Shown here: piece by piece, positions 36,271 through 45,481 of the stretch | How positions within the stretch are numbered: position 1 is the stretch's first letter | Layout: the number at the start of each line of letters is the position of its first letter | NCBI GenBank assembly: GCA_943787405.1 | Contig: CALSMH010000001.1 | Span: 62,001 to 126,000 of the forward strand | DNA: 64,000 nucleotides | Direction: 5' to 3' | Source: an uncultured Nitrosomonadaceae bacterium | GTDB taxonomy: Bacteria > Pseudomonadota > Gammaproteobacteria > Burkholderiales > Nitrosomonadaceae | Translations under genes and position numbers: made by a program | Notes under the pieces: model-generated | Databases searched by the model: none | What the model was told of the DNA's origin: nothing | The model's input: the letters and a program-made list of their open reading frames with translations, nothing else

Positions 36271-37032
36271 ATGAATAAAGCATATGGATGGACTTTACAT
36301 CTAAAATGGATCGCTGTGCTGATATCAATGATGGCGATGCCGGCTTATGGGCAATTAATGATTGGTCATATGGGCCATTCTTCAGGCGATGACTGTAATA
36401 TTAAAACAGGTCCCATCCCTTTAAATTACAGTGTCTATGAAAAACCAAAGGGGGCGCTTCCACCGACAATGGCCCATTGTAAACATGTGCCAAATATGGG
36501 AGAACATTTTGTAACGGTTGACCTTCAGGGTAATAAGTACCGTGTAATACCAATTGGTATCCGCCTAGTCTTAGTAGAAGGGGGACAGAATAAAACTATC
36601 ATGACCAAGGCTCCAGAAAAATATACGTCTGGAACTATTAATTTTGGACTCAATTTTAAAGAGTTGGGTCAATATAATATACTATTAGAGACTCTAGAAA
36701 ACGGCAAAATGACTACTAAAGTTACCCTTCCTTTACATGTTGGTGAAGGCGGTGGCCATGGCGGCCACTCTGGTTTTGGTATGCTTGAGATTGGTCTATT
36801 GTTAGGCGTAGGAGGTATTGCTGGCTTCTTCTGGCTCCGTCGCAAATCAAGTAAGGATGAGGAAAATACGCACCTCCTTGCAGAAGCAGAAGCTAAGGCT
36901 AAGGCAGAAGCTAAGGCTAAGGCAGAAGCTAAGGCTAAGGCTAAGGCAGAAGCAGAAGCTAAGGCTAAGACAGAAGCAGAAACCAAGTCAGAAGCAGAAA
37001 CCAAGTCAGAAGCAGAAACCAAGACAGAGTAG
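36271..37032 (+). CDS. Membrane-anchored periplasmic protein with His/Met-rich site and Ala/Glu/Lys-repeat tail
   Basis: The family is not recognised. The 253-residue protein has a signal peptide ending near AYG; the mature N-terminus QLMIGHMGHSSGDDC is rich in His and Met, and a second cluster is TMAHCKHVPNMGEH. About 100 residues that look like a beta-sandwich follow, then HGGHSG and one membrane helix (about 167-188, MLEIGLLLGVGGIAGFFWL). A basic stop-transfer RRKSSK puts the C-terminus in the cytoplasm. The last 50 residues are near-perfect repeats of AEAKAK then AETKSE. Copper binding is a reasonable guess from His/Met/Cys content. GGAGAC precedes the ATG, and a terminator follows, so it is a single-gene unit. 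Confidence 0.75.
   Translation: MNKAYGWTLHLKWIAVLISMMAMPAYGQLMIGHMGHSSGDDCNIKTGPIPLNYSVYEKPKGALPPTMAHCKHVPNMGEHFVTVDLQGNKYRVIPIGIRLVLVEGGQNKTIMTKAPEKYTSGTINFGLNFKELGQYNILLETLENGKMTTKVTLPLHVGEGGGHGGHSGFGMLEIGLLLGVGGIAGFFWLRRKSSKDEENTHLLAEAEAKAKAEAKAKAEAKAKAKAEAEAKAKTEAETKSEAETKSEAETKTE
36880..37029 (+). repeat. In-frame tandem repeats encoding an Ala/Glu/Lys tail
   Basis: Degenerate 6- to 18-base repeats: first units of GCAGAAGCTAAGGCTAAG (AEAKAK), then units of GCAGAAACCAAGTCAGAA (AETKSE). All repeat lengths are multiples of three, so changes in copy number would keep the frame. Encoded residues alternate acidic and basic and should form a long charged helix. Confidence 0.9.
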
Positions 37033-37057
37033 CCTTTTTATTAGCTTTGAATCTTAT

Positions 37058-37110
37058 AACACTGTAGCGGAAATTATCTTCTGATAAAAATATTTGCTAC
37101 AGTGTTTTTT
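37058..37110 (+). terminator. Rho-independent terminator after the anchored periplasmic protein gene
   Basis: AACACTGTAGC (37058-37068) pairs perfectly with GCTACAGTGTT (37096-37106), and the T-run extends to 37110. The 27-base loop contains an inner stem (TTATC/GATAA). It lies 26 bases past the stop codon at 37032. Confidence 0.75.
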
Positions 37111-37236
37111 GGTAAGTTATTACTGACGCCACAGAGTTCTTGGAATAACTAATCAAAAAAACTCTTCTTTTAGCTATCCCTCTTAAGTCTTTTAGCATAT
37201 CTTTTGCTGATAACTAGGAGCTCCATCACCGCCTGT

Positions 37237-39327
37237 TTATTTATCTGCCATACCACAATGTTGTAATAATGCATCTATTTTTGGCTCCCGCCCACGCAAC
37301 GCTATAAACGACTCTAATGCCTTACGGCTACCGCCCACAGCAAGAATTTCATCACGGAAACGGGTGCTAATTTTCTTATTTATCGTCCCTTCTGCACTTT
37401 CCTCAAACATACTATAAGCATCTGCAGATAATACTTCTGCCCACTTATAACTATAATAACCAGCTGCGTATCCTCCTGCAAAAATATGTGAAAAACTATT
37501 CGGGAAGCGATTAAATTCTGGTGGAATAATAACTGCCACTTTCTTGCGAATGCTATCCAGTAAATCTAATGCTGTCTTGCCCTCTTCTAGATTGAAATCA
37601 AAATGTAAGTGCATATCAAACAATGAAAATTCTATTTGACGTAGTGTCTGCAGGCCGCTCTGATAATTTTTTGCGGCAATCATTTTATCGAATAATTCCC
37701 GAGGCAGTGACGCTCCGCTATCGATATGTTGCGTCATACCAGACAATACATCCCATTCCCAACAAAAATTTTCCATATACTGACTAGGTAGTTCCACTGC
37801 ATCCCATTCCACTCCATTGATCCCAGAAACACCTAATTCCTCTACCTGAGTAAGCAAATGATGCAGGCCATGGCCAAATTCATGGAATAAGGTTATGACT
37901 TCATCATGAGTAAAAAGTGCCGGCCGTATTTGACCATTCATATTTACCGGTTTTGCAAAATTACAATTAAGATATGCCACCGGGGTTTGAATATTATTTT
38001 CAATTCGCCTACGGGTAACAGCATCATCCATCCAAGCGCCACCTTGTTTACCAGGACGAGCATACAGATCAATATAAAATTGTCCTATCAGTTCTTCATT
38101 AGTATCTTTTATGCTGAAAAATTTTACATCAGGGTGCCAGAATTGAGGGTCAAATCCTTCCTTTGAAGAAGTAATGGTAATCTGGTAAAGATCTTTAACT
38201 AACCCGAACATACCCTCTAATACTTTGGACTCAGGGAAATATTTCTTAATTTCTTCATCAGAAAAAGCATAACGATCAACCCGCAGCTTCTCACTAATAT
38301 ACGCCAAGTCCCATGCCTCAAGGTCTTCCAATCCAATCTGGTCGGAGGCAAAACGTTGAAGCATCTCTAAATCATTCTTAGCATAGGGCTTAGCTTTAAC
38401 TGCTAGGTCGCTTAAAAACTCTAAAACTTGCTTAGGTGTTGAGGCCATTTTTGGCGCCAATGATACTTCAGCATAGCTGTTAAATCCGAGTAGCAGCGCT
38501 TCCTCTTTACGTAATTCAAGTATTTTTCTTATAAGTGAGGTGTTGTCCCAGTCAACCTTGCAACCAGAATGAGTCTCAGCATTCGCCCCTACTTCACTAG
38601 CACGTGTAGAATAAGCTTGGTACATTTTTCTGCGCAACTCTCGATTATCAGCATACTGCATAATTGGCTGATAAGATGGGGCATGCAACGTGAATTTCCA
38701 GCCAGAAACACCATCCTTTTTGGCTATTTCTTTTGCTGTTTGAAGCACATCATCTGGAATACCAGATACCTCTTCTACATTTCCTATATGCAGTATAAAA
38801 TCGTTAGTGGCATCCAACAGGTTATCGCTAAACCTTGAGGTGAGTGCAGATAATTCCTCCTGGATATTAAGAAATCGTTTTTTTTGCTCAGACTTTAGTT
38901 CTGCGCCACCTAGCTGAAAATCTCGTAACTCATTTTCAACTATCATTTTCTGAGCACAACTAAGGTTCTTAAATTCACTACTATTATAAAGTTTTTTAAA
39001 TTTCTCATACAGCGCCTGATTTTGCGCTAGTCCTGCGTAATATTTTGTAACTATTGGTAGAGTAGTGTTATATGCCTCACGCAATTCCGGGTTATTCATT
39101 ACCGAATTTAAATGCGACACCTGTCCCCATGCACGAGATAATTGTTCATGAGCATCTGTCATTGGCTGAACAAAATTTATCCATGTTGTCTCAGAAGAAT
39201 CACTAAGAACCATTTCAACAATTGAACAACTGCGATCTAATAGCTCTTGTACGGCTGGGGCAATATGTCTAGTTTCAATGTCGGCAAAGTGCGGCAAATC
39301 AGAAAAATTAAGCAATGGATTGGTCAT
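37237..39327 (-). CDS. prlC: Oligopeptidase A (M3 metallopeptidase)
   Basis: Cytosolic zinc endopeptidase that degrades signal peptides and other short peptides. The 696-residue protein has the M3 active-site motif HEFGH near residue 481 (FHEFGHGLHHLL), with the third zinc ligand Glu expected about 25 residues later in the region GVEWDAVELPSQYMEN. The N-terminal helical half resembles E. coli PrlC. It ends the minus-strand run following the pyrimidine genes, with a 50-base gap to pyrC'. Confidence 0.95.
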   Translation of the reverse strand: MTNPLLNFSDLPHFADIETRHIAPAVQELLDRSCSIVEMVLSDSSETTWINFVQPMTDAHEQLSRAWGQVSHLNSVMNNPELREAYNTTLPIVTKYYAGLAQNQALYEKFKKLYNSSEFKNLSCAQKMIVENELRDFQLGGAELKSEQKKRFLNIQEELSALTSRFSDNLLDATNDFILHIGNVEEVSGIPDDVLQTAKEIAKKDGVSGWKFTLHAPSYQPIMQYADNRELRRKMYQAYSTRASEVGANAETHSGCKVDWDNTSLIRKILELRKEEALLLGFNSYAEVSLAPKMASTPKQVLEFLSDLAVKAKPYAKNDLEMLQRFASDQIGLEDLEAWDLAYISEKLRVDRYAFSDEEIKKYFPESKVLEGMFGLVKDLYQITITSSKEGFDPQFWHPDVKFFSIKDTNEELIGQFYIDLYARPGKQGGAWMDDAVTRRRIENNIQTPVAYLNCNFAKPVNMNGQIRPALFTHDEVITLFHEFGHGLHHLLTQVEELGVSGINGVEWDAVELPSQYMENFCWEWDVLSGMTQHIDSGASLPRELFDKMIAAKNYQSGLQTLRQIEFSLFDMHLHFDFNLEEGKTALDLLDSIRKKVAVIIPPEFNRFPNSFSHIFAGGYAAGYYSYKWAEVLSADAYSMFEESAEGTINKKISTRFRDEILAVGGSRKALESFIALRGREPKIDALLQHCGMADK

Positions 39328-39377
39328 ATTGATCTATAAATAGTTGCTACACATGAATACTTATCTCGAGTTAGAAT

Positions 39378-40652
39378 TTAGTCTTCGTATACGATAATGC
39401 CGTTTGCCAAAGTATATTTCACCTTTCCCTGCAATTCCATACCAAGAAACGGTGTATTCTTACCTTGGCTTCTAAGCGTTGAAGCCTCAACTCTCCAGTG
39501 CTGCTCTGGATCGAAAATACATAAATCAGCTCCCGCACCTACAGACAAATCACCGGCCTCAATACCAAGTATTTTAGCTGGCTCTGAGGTAACTTTGGCC
39601 ACCGCCACAGCAAGAGGAATATTTTTTTCTTCAGCCCATTTTAATACAAGCGATAACAATAACTCTATGGAGGTAGCGCCTGCCTCAGACTCGCCAAACG
39701 GGACTAGTTTTGCATCTTCATCAACTGGGGCATGATCAGAACATACTGCATCTATAGTTCCGTCGGCTAAACCAGAACGTAATGCATCACGATCACTTAT
39801 ACCTCTCAGTGGCGGAATAAGATGGCAGTTAGAATCAAAAAAACTAATATCCATTTCTGAAAGATGTATGTGGTTAACCGCCACATCACAAGTAATAGGT
39901 AACCCTTGCTGTCTTGCCTCTCTAACCATAGCAACTCCTTCTGCACTGGAGATACGACAGAGATGAACCTTAGCACCAGTTCCTTTTGCTATTAAAATAA
40001 TTTTCGACAGCGCTATTGTTTCAGCACATACAGGGACCGCTGGCAAACCTAAACGGGTTGCCACCTCACCATCATGGGCCACCCCGCTATCAGCAATGCC
40101 GTCATCCTCCGGACGCAACCAAACTCTAAAATTAAAAGTAGAAGCATACTGCATTGCCTGCATCATCACTCTTGAACCGAGTAATAACTTATCAGATTGA
40201 CTGAATGCAACACAGCCAGCGTCATGTAATTCAGCCATTTCCGTCAACTGCTCTCCCTTCAACCCCTGCGTCAGGGCGCCAATAGGGTAGACATGAGCCT
40301 GATTCAGGCTTCTGGCACGATCCTTTAACATCTCAACTAAACCTGGCTCATCTAGCGGCGGATCTGTATCAGGAGGACATGCAAGACTAGTAACCCCCCC
40401 TGCGGCTGCCGCTTTCATTTCAGACTCAAGTGTAGCCTTATACTGAAGCCCCGGCTCACGTAGCCGTACAGATAAATCTACAAGACCAGGGCATACCACT
40501 AACCCCCTAGCATTTATAACGTGATTAGCCTGAAAAGAATCTGGCCCATCACCTACAGCAACGATCTTTCCTGCAACGATGTACACATCATTTACGGTAT
40601 CCATACCGTTTTCAGGATCAATTACTCGCCCATCTTTAATAAGGATTCTCAT
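39378..40652 (-). CDS. Catalytically dead dihydroorotase homologue PyrC' (PyrX)
   Basis: A 424-residue protein with the class I dihydroorotase fold but without its metal site. The HxH normally found before REPG is changed to SVR (GLVDLSVRLREPG). The FSDDG aspartate region reads FSQSDK, the HAED histidine is LRPED, the later His is Arg in HLCRIS, and DHAPH becomes DHAPV. In Pseudomonas such PyrC' proteins do not hydrolyse dihydroorotate but hold the PyrB dodecamer together (class A aspartate transcarbamoylase). Position directly downstream of pyrB fits that role. An active pyrC must lie elsewhere. Confidence 0.9.
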   Translation of the reverse strand: MRILIKDGRVIDPENGMDTVNDVYIVAGKIVAVGDGPDSFQANHVINARGLVVCPGLVDLSVRLREPGLQYKATLESEMKAAAAGGVTSLACPPDTDPPLDEPGLVEMLKDRARSLNQAHVYPIGALTQGLKGEQLTEMAELHDAGCVAFSQSDKLLLGSRVMMQAMQYASTFNFRVWLRPEDDGIADSGVAHDGEVATRLGLPAVPVCAETIALSKIILIAKGTGAKVHLCRISSAEGVAMVREARQQGLPITCDVAVNHIHLSEMDISFFDSNCHLIPPLRGISDRDALRSGLADGTIDAVCSDHAPVDEDAKLVPFGESEAGATSIELLLSLVLKWAEEKNIPLAVAVAKVTSEPAKILGIEAGDLSVGAGADLCIFDPEQHWRVEASTLRSQGKNTPFLGMELQGKVKYTLANGIIVYED

Positions 40653-40730
40653 AAGATTCTATTCTAGATTCCGTAACAAACCATAAATTACTCTACGCAT
40701 TATGCAAAATATTTCCTCTTATTAATAAAT

Positions 40731-41678
40731 TCAATTCCCAGCCAAAATTGCCATTACCGCCATCCGTACCGCAATTCCAAAAGTTACTTGTGGAAGAATT
40801 ACCGATTGCTTCCCGTCAGCTACAGCTGAGTCTATCTCAATACCACGGTTCATTGGACCAGGGTGCATGACGATAGCATCATGTTTGGCTAAGGCTAATT
40901 TTTCCTGTGTAAGCCCATAATGCTTAAAATATTCTTCAGCACTAGGAAGACGTGCACCCAACATACGCTCATTCTGTAAACGCAGCATTAAGACAACATC
41001 TACATCTTTAAGACCCTGCTCCATATCGTGATATACGTGCACACCAAGTCGCTCAACTTTAGCTGGCAAAAGAGTCTTGGGCGAGATTACTCGTACCTCA
41101 GGTACACCCAGAGTAGTTAGTGCATGAATTTGTGAGCGGGCAACCCTTGAATGCAAAATATCGCCAACAATAGCCACGCGTAAATTATGGAAATCTTTCT
41201 TGTAGCGGCGAATGGTAAACATATCCAACAATGCTTGCGTAGGATGGGCATGACGCCCATCACCAGCATTTATAACGTGAATTTCAGGACGCACATGACG
41301 CGCTATCAAATGAGCCGCCCCACTTTGTGAGTGTCGCACAATGAACATATCAGCATTCATTGCAGAAAGATTGTTCACTGTATCTAGCATAGTCTCCCCC
41401 TTAGACTGAGAGGAAGCAGCAATATTAAGGTTCACAACATCTGCAGATAGTCGCTTAGCAGCAATCTCGAATGTGGTACGAGTACGAGTACTAGGTTCAA
41501 AAAAAAGATTGAATATAGCCTTACCTCTGAGCAATGGTACTTTCTTAATATCACGCTGAGTTACACCAACAAATGATTCTGCTGTATCAAGTATTTTTAA
41601 TAAAATGGGCGCAGGGAGCCCCTCGGTAGTAAGGAGGTGTTGTAACTTACCATTTTTATTTAACTGGGGATTATTCAT
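40731..41678 (-). CDS. pyrB: Aspartate carbamoyltransferase catalytic subunit
   Basis: Forms carbamoyl-aspartate, the first committed pyrimidine step. The 315-residue protein has the carbamoyl-phosphate-binding STRTRT at residues 63-68 ([13 protein letters not shown]). It also has [14 protein letters not shown] and [12 protein letters not shown]. No pyrI regulatory subunit is present; instead PyrC' follows, implying a class A enzyme. The ATG shares one base with the pyrR stop codon, so translation is likely coupled. Confidence 0.96.
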   Translation of the reverse strand: MNNPQLNKNGKLQHLLTTEGLPAPILLKILDTAESFVGVTQRDIKKVPLLRGKAIFNLFFEPSTRTRTTFEIAAKRLSADVVNLNIAASSQSKGETMLDTVNNLSAMNADMFIVRHSQSGAAHLIARHVRPEIHVINAGDGRHAHPTQALLDMFTIRRYKKDFHNLRVAIVGDILHSRVARSQIHALTTLGVPEVRVISPKTLLPAKVERLGVHVYHDMEQGLKDVDVVLMLRLQNERMLGARLPSAEEYFKHYGLTQEKLALAKHDAIVMHPGPMNRGIEIDSAVADGKQSVILPQVTFGIAVRMAVMAILAGN

Positions 41679-42184
41679 TACTCTGAAGATATTTTATTAT
41701 ATAAATTCAAACTAAGTTTTCTATTATCTTTCTGCTCTAAAGCCAACATTTTATCCTCCGGCAAAACAATATCTGCCCCAACATAATTCGCCGCAATAGG
41801 CATCTCACGCGCACCCCGATCTACTAGAGCGGCAAGGCGGATGCTAGCAGGCCGTCCATAGTCAAATAGTTCATTAATTGCAGCACGAATAGTCCGCCCA
41901 GTATAGAGCACGTCATCTATTAATATGATATGGCGACCCTCTACCTCAAACGGAATATTTGAAGGTTTAACCTGAGGGTGCAGCCCAATTTCATGAAAAT
42001 CGTCACGGTAGAATGAGACATCTAATGTCCCTAGAGGGAGTGTGCACTCCAAGTCTTTATGTAATCGCTCTGCTAACCAAACCCCACCAGTATAAATACC
42101 AACCAACACAGTGTCTTTAGTAACGTCTGATCGAATTTTATCAGTCAGTTCAGCTAGCAGCTGTTCGGCATCAGGTAAGTTCAT
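41678..42184 (-). CDS. pyrR: PyrR bifunctional pyrimidine regulator / uracil phosphoribosyltransferase
   Basis: A 168-residue phosphoribosyltransferase-fold protein with the PRPP loop [22 protein letters not shown] and the N-terminal [14 protein letters not shown]. In Firmicutes PyrR is an RNA-binding attenuator of pyr operons; in proteobacteria of this synteny its regulatory mechanism is less clear. I see no attenuator hairpin in front of pyrB, since the genes overlap. It overlaps ruvX by four bases. Confidence 0.92.
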   Translation of the reverse strand: MNLPDAEQLLAELTDKIRSDVTKDTVLVGIYTGGVWLAERLHKDLECTLPLGTLDVSFYRDDFHEIGLHPQVKPSNIPFEVEGRHIILIDDVLYTGRTIRAAINELFDYGRPASIRLAALVDRGAREMPIAANYVGADIVLPEDKMLALEQKDNRKLSLNLYNKISSE

Positions 42185-42654
42185 TTTTCTCTATCAAAAT
42201 ATGATTGTAATATTTGTTGAGCCGCTACTTGATCAATAACAAACTTTTGTTTTTTCCATTTAATACCTGCTTCTCTCAATCCCATACTTGCAGTAGCTGA
42301 AGTATAGCGTTCATCCACAAGCCTAGTCCCAATTTTAAAGCGGCCTTCTAATTGACGTGCAAAACGCTTACTCAAGTTTGTCAGTTTATGTTCAGCACCG
42401 TCAGGATGAACAGGCAGCCCCACTATTAACCGTACCGGCTCCCATTCCTCAATTAACTTAGCAATGGCATCAAATCTATTTTTTGTAGCTTCTCCACTTA
42501 CTGTAATGAGTGGGTGAGCTAAACCCAGCTCTAATTCACCAACCGCCACACCAATACGTTTCTCACCAAAATCAAAAGCCAGAACAGTTCCAACAGAGGG
42601 CTCTACGCTACAAACAAAACTCTCTGGTTTTATATTAGCTATAGGACTAATCAT
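42181..42654 (-). CDS. ruvX: Holliday junction resolvase-like protein RuvX (YqgF)
   Basis: RNase H-fold protein of 157 residues with VLAFDFGEKRIGVAVG near residue 25, VGLPVHPDGAEHKLT, and VDERYTSATA with DQVAAQQILQSYF at the C-terminus. Acidic active-site residues are present. YqgF proteins act in pre-16S rRNA 5' end processing and may resolve Holliday junctions; the rRNA role is the better supported. An N-terminal extension of about 20 residues precedes the domain. It sits between yqgE and pyrR with tight spacing. Confidence 0.94.
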   Translation of the reverse strand: MISPIANIKPESFVCSVEPSVGTVLAFDFGEKRIGVAVGELELGLAHPLITVSGEATKNRFDAIAKLIEEWEPVRLIVGLPVHPDGAEHKLTNLSKRFARQLEGRFKIGTRLVDERYTSATASMGLREAGIKWKKQKFVIDQVAAQQILQSYFDREK

Positions 42655-42668
42655 TAAATATAATGCTC

Positions 42669-43229
42669 CTAGGCATGCCCTACCTCGCCAGATAAACTAG
42701 AAAGATCTATACCAAGCATTTGCATAGCCACAGGCAATCTTTCAGCCGGTGATAAATCGAAAATTATGCTGGGTGAAGCAGTAACCGTAAGCCAATCATT
42801 CTGAGATAGCTCATGCTCAATTTGACCTGGCCCCCAACCTGAATACCCTAGTGTAACTAGCGCCTTCTCTGGACCTTTTCCATCAGCAATGGCCTGCAGA
42901 ATATCAGGTGAGGTTGTAAGCCCCAATTCATGATTTATTGATAGCGTAGCCTGCCAGTTACCGATTGGCTGATGTAGCACAAAGCCACAATCTTGCTGAA
43001 CCGGCCCCCCAAATAATACAGGAAGATTTTTAGGGTCTGAATTGTTACAAGGAATTTCAAGCTGATCAAACAAATTTTCCAAAGTTAGGTCAACAGCACG
43101 GTTTATTACTATTCCTAGCGCACCTTGCTCATTGTGCTCACAGATATAAGTAAGAGTTCTGGAAAAACAGGTGTCTGCCATGGCCGGCATGGCAATCAGA
43201 AAGTGATTGGTTAGATTAATGCTTTGCAT
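42669..43229 (-). CDS. YqgE/AlgH family protein
   Basis: A 186-residue conserved protein of unknown biochemical function (UPF0301). Typical segments are [56 protein letters not shown] and [21 protein letters not shown]. In Pseudomonas the homologue AlgH affects alginate and virulence regulation, but the mechanism is unknown. It is the first gene of the yqgE-ruvX-pyrR-pyrB-pyrC' run, which is conserved in many beta- and gammaproteobacteria. Confidence 0.94.
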   Translation of the reverse strand: MQSINLTNHFLIAMPAMADTCFSRTLTYICEHNEQGALGIVINRAVDLTLENLFDQLEIPCNNSDPKNLPVLFGGPVQQDCGFVLHQPIGNWQATLSINHELGLTTSPDILQAIADGKGPEKALVTLGYSGWGPGQIEHELSQNDWLTVTASPSIIFDLSPAERLPVAMQMLGIDLSSLSGEVGHA

Positions 43230-43458
43230 GGATAAGCTATGACCATACCCTCTATTGTAAACTGGTTACTGCTTATCTACAATTATTCCGGACAAAAATT
43301 AATAACAATTCATATTTTCCTAGGTATAGAATGCTTGGAAATCTTTAGGGAATTAAAGAGAGAGCATAAAATGAGAGCTGATTTTTCTCGCCTTCATGCT
43401 AAATTTTACTACTTTCATTTTATCATTATCTGTCCTCATTCCGTCTTGTACATCAGCA

Positions 43459-43836
43459 CTAGGCACTTTTTAATCGATCCAATTCCGAATCTAGGAATGC
43501 ACAAATATCGTCAGACTCATATAACCATCTAATATTTTTAGCATCCGTCTCAATGCGCAGACATGGAACCATATGCTTTCCGCCTTCCCTGACTAATTCA
43601 TTCTTAATTTCAATATTATCCCTAGCATCTCTTAGCTCAATATTTAATGAACGTCTGCGTAGGTGCCTCCTAACTTTTACACAAAAAGGACAAGCCCTGA
43701 ATTGATAAAGAGACATTCCTGACATTGCCGCATCAATTTTAGCCTGCTCCACCTGACCCCGGAGTACTGGTTTAGGTCTGGTAAGAAAATTTGCTAAAAG
43801 CAAGATTCGACCAACCACATATCTAATTAATTCCAT
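43459..43836 (-). CDS. Glutaredoxin-like protein with N-terminal hydrophobic segment
   Basis: A 125-residue protein with a short hydrophobic N-terminus (IRYVVGRILLLANFL) and a glutaredoxin/GST-N thioredoxin fold. The redox motif CPFC is at residues 49-52 (QFRACPFCVKVRRHLRRRSL), with cis-Pro in HMVPCLRI and YESDDICAFL at the end. Such proteins resemble the glutathione-using thiol-disulfide group; the substrate is unknown. The N-terminus could anchor it to the membrane with the active site in the cytoplasm. The gene stands alone. Confidence 0.82.
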   Translation of the reverse strand: MELIRYVVGRILLLANFLTRPKPVLRGQVEQAKIDAAMSGMSLYQFRACPFCVKVRRHLRRRSLNIELRDARDNIEIKNELVREGGKHMVPCLRIETDAKNIRWLYESDDICAFLDSELDRLKSA

Positions 43837-43937
43837 TTTTACCTTATCCTTTCATCTCGCTGTAATGGGACATATGACAGAATTGCTTATGTACTTTGCT
43901 TACAGTCTCTGTTTTTAAATCCTTTATGTGATTTTTA

Positions 43938-44384
43938 TTACAGCGCTCCTTCTAAAATGTACTTTAATATCCTAACAACCTGACCCTGATCTTTTGCTAC
44001 TGCACAGGCAGATGCATCCACCTCTTTAAGCGCATGCTGATGTTCATCGTTATGAATAACAATAATTGACTTATTTAACGCTGAAGCATAACCCGTATCA
44101 AAAGCAGCATTCCATTGCTTAAATTTTTCCCCAAATTTAACAACTACCACATCACAGTCTTTGATATATTTTTTGGTTCTAATAGAATTAATTTTTGCAC
44201 TTTTGCTATCTTTCCAAAAGTTCTTTTCCTCAGATCCAAGAATTTCAACTCCACAATTATCTGAAGATTCATGATTTGTATTTGGCGAAGAAAATTTAAT
44301 ATTCAGATTCTCTTCTTCACAAAGTTGAATAATTTCCTCTCTCCAATCGGAATGGATCTCGCCTGATAAATACACATTTAACAT
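43938..44384 (-). CDS. YtoQ family protein
   Basis: A 148-residue cytosolic protein beginning LNVYLSGEIHSDWREEI, the YtoQ signature. It also has CDVVVVKFGEKFKQWNAAFDTGYASALNKSIIVIH, which resembles the nucleoside 2-deoxyribosyltransferase/TIR-like fold (SGxx near the N-terminus and an acidic FDTGYA helix). YtoQ function is unknown. A nucleotide- or nucleoside-derived ligand is plausible from the fold, but this is inference. It is flanked by the glutaredoxin-like gene and a MORN-repeat gene. Confidence 0.83.
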   Translation of the reverse strand: MLNVYLSGEIHSDWREEIIQLCEEENLNIKFSSPNTNHESSDNCGVEILGSEEKNFWKDSKSAKINSIRTKKYIKDCDVVVVKFGEKFKQWNAAFDTGYASALNKSIIVIHNDEHQHALKEVDASACAVAKDQGQVVRILKYILEGAL

Positions 44385-44466
44385 TTAACACTCCCTTCTA
44401 TACTTTGCTTCATTTTTTAGGGCCCTGAAACAGTGGGATTGAAATTCCCTTTACCTATCAGATTAG

Positions 44467-44817
44467 TTAATCGTCCCACTCACCCTTCATCACTCCGTTC
44501 TTGTAAATCCCTTTTTCCCTTACCTGCCCATTTGAATAATAAATAATCCACTCGCCTTCTTCTTTTCCATTCTTAAAACTTACTTTACTCATTAGCTGTC
44601 CATTACTCCAATACCCAACCCATTCACCTTCTTTTTTTCCGTCCTTTATATTTCCTTGTTCTTTCCCCGTTACTTTCCCTGTAAAAGGAGTTTTACTGGA
44701 TTTCTCATAATAAAGACCATCTCGTTTCACCAGTTCACCCATAGTTTCACTAAAACAAGGAGTAGAAATAAGTGACAAAAAAAATATTGGAAATAGGAAT
44801 AGTGTTTTTATTTTCAT
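44467..44817 (-). CDS. Exported MORN-repeat protein (YwqK-like), short form
   Basis: A 116-residue protein with a Sec signal peptide (FLFPIFFLSLISTPCFS) and about two and a half MORN_2-type repeats with the pattern G.W..Y..NG....KV.FKNGKEEGEW. It is clearly related to the protein at 45482-45958, sharing LIS, PFTGKVTGKE.G..KDGKK and the repeat core. Relatives are often labelled YwqK antitoxin family, but no toxin gene is adjacent, and export argues against a cytosolic antitoxin. The C in TPCFS is less convincing as a lipobox than in its paralogue. Confidence 0.8.
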   Translation of the reverse strand: MKIKTLFLFPIFFLSLISTPCFSETMGELVKRDGLYYEKSSKTPFTGKVTGKEQGNIKDGKKEGEWVGYWSNGQLMSKVSFKNGKEEGEWIIYYSNGQVREKGIYKNGVMKGEWDD

Positions 44818-44991
44818 AGTTTACCTAACTCGATTAAGGAAATTATTTAACAATTTAGTTTATGCGGTGTAGGGTATTCTTCACCACTGATGCAACATTT
44901 AATTTCTCTATTACCTGCCGCTCTCTTCGGCAATCAATATTCCTCCAACAGACTATTTCTGGGCATCATAATTATATTAATGCAATCAAAC

Positions 44992-45276
44992 TTATGAAGG
45001 AATGGGTTCAGGTCGATACAGGACAGTAATGCCGCCGATCTGATGCACCACCTCGGCATTCAACTGGCGCTCTATTTGCGCACATTGCTCAATACGTTTA
45101 TTTTTATCTGCGCCTCTGATACGAACTTTAATCAATTCATGAGCATTGAGAGCAACATCAATCTCTGCGAGGACAGCATCAGTAAGGCCGTGTTGACCAA
45201 TCATGACAACCGGCTTTAGTGAGTGTGCTTTTTTTCGTAACGTTTTTTTTTCAATATTCGAAAGATTCTCTTTCAT
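44992..45276 (-). CDS. yhbY: YhbY family RNA-binding protein
   Basis: A protein of about 94 residues with the CRM domain: LRKKAHSLKPVVMIGQHGLTDAVLAEIDVALNAHELIKVRI, followed by GGITVLYRPEP. The GxxGLT loop and KVR strand are typical. E. coli YhbY associates with the 50S subunit precursor. I chose the ATG at 45276; a TTG at 45285 would add three residues. In most relatives it is divergent from rlmE/ftsH, but here it lies between two MORN-repeat genes. Confidence 0.93.
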   Translation of the reverse strand: MKENLSNIEKKTLRKKAHSLKPVVMIGQHGLTDAVLAEIDVALNAHELIKVRIRGADKNKRIEQCAQIERQLNAEVVHQIGGITVLYRPEPIPS

Positions 45277-45481
45277 GGTAAGCAACTAAATTATGTATGC
45301 GTTGGATGCTATCCAACAGTTAAAGATTTTGCAAGATTACGAGGTTGGTTATTATACAGAGGTTTGATCAAACTTCGGTATGGAGGTTGTCGACAAGCCT
45401 ATGTCGATGAGTGATTTTAACCTATGAAGAAAATGAGGTAAGCGATAGAAGAAGTATCAGAATTGGGAATTTAGTTTTCAT

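Noticed and set aside
36669-37022. Antisense open frame across the Ala/Glu/Lys repeats
   Set aside because: Its Ala/Ser/Leu-rich translation is a mirror of the repetitive coding DNA.
36271-37032. PmoD/AmoD copper protein
   Set aside because: Similar layout (signal, small beta domain, one helix) but I cannot point to conserved family residues, so only a general metal-binding possibility is kept.
39378-40652. Active dihydroorotase
   Set aside because: Metal-binding His and Asp residues of the class I enzyme are replaced.
43239-43532. 97-codon plus-strand open frame between yqgE and the glutaredoxin-like gene
   Set aside because: It overlaps the 3' end of the glutaredoxin-like gene, and its sequence does not resemble any family.
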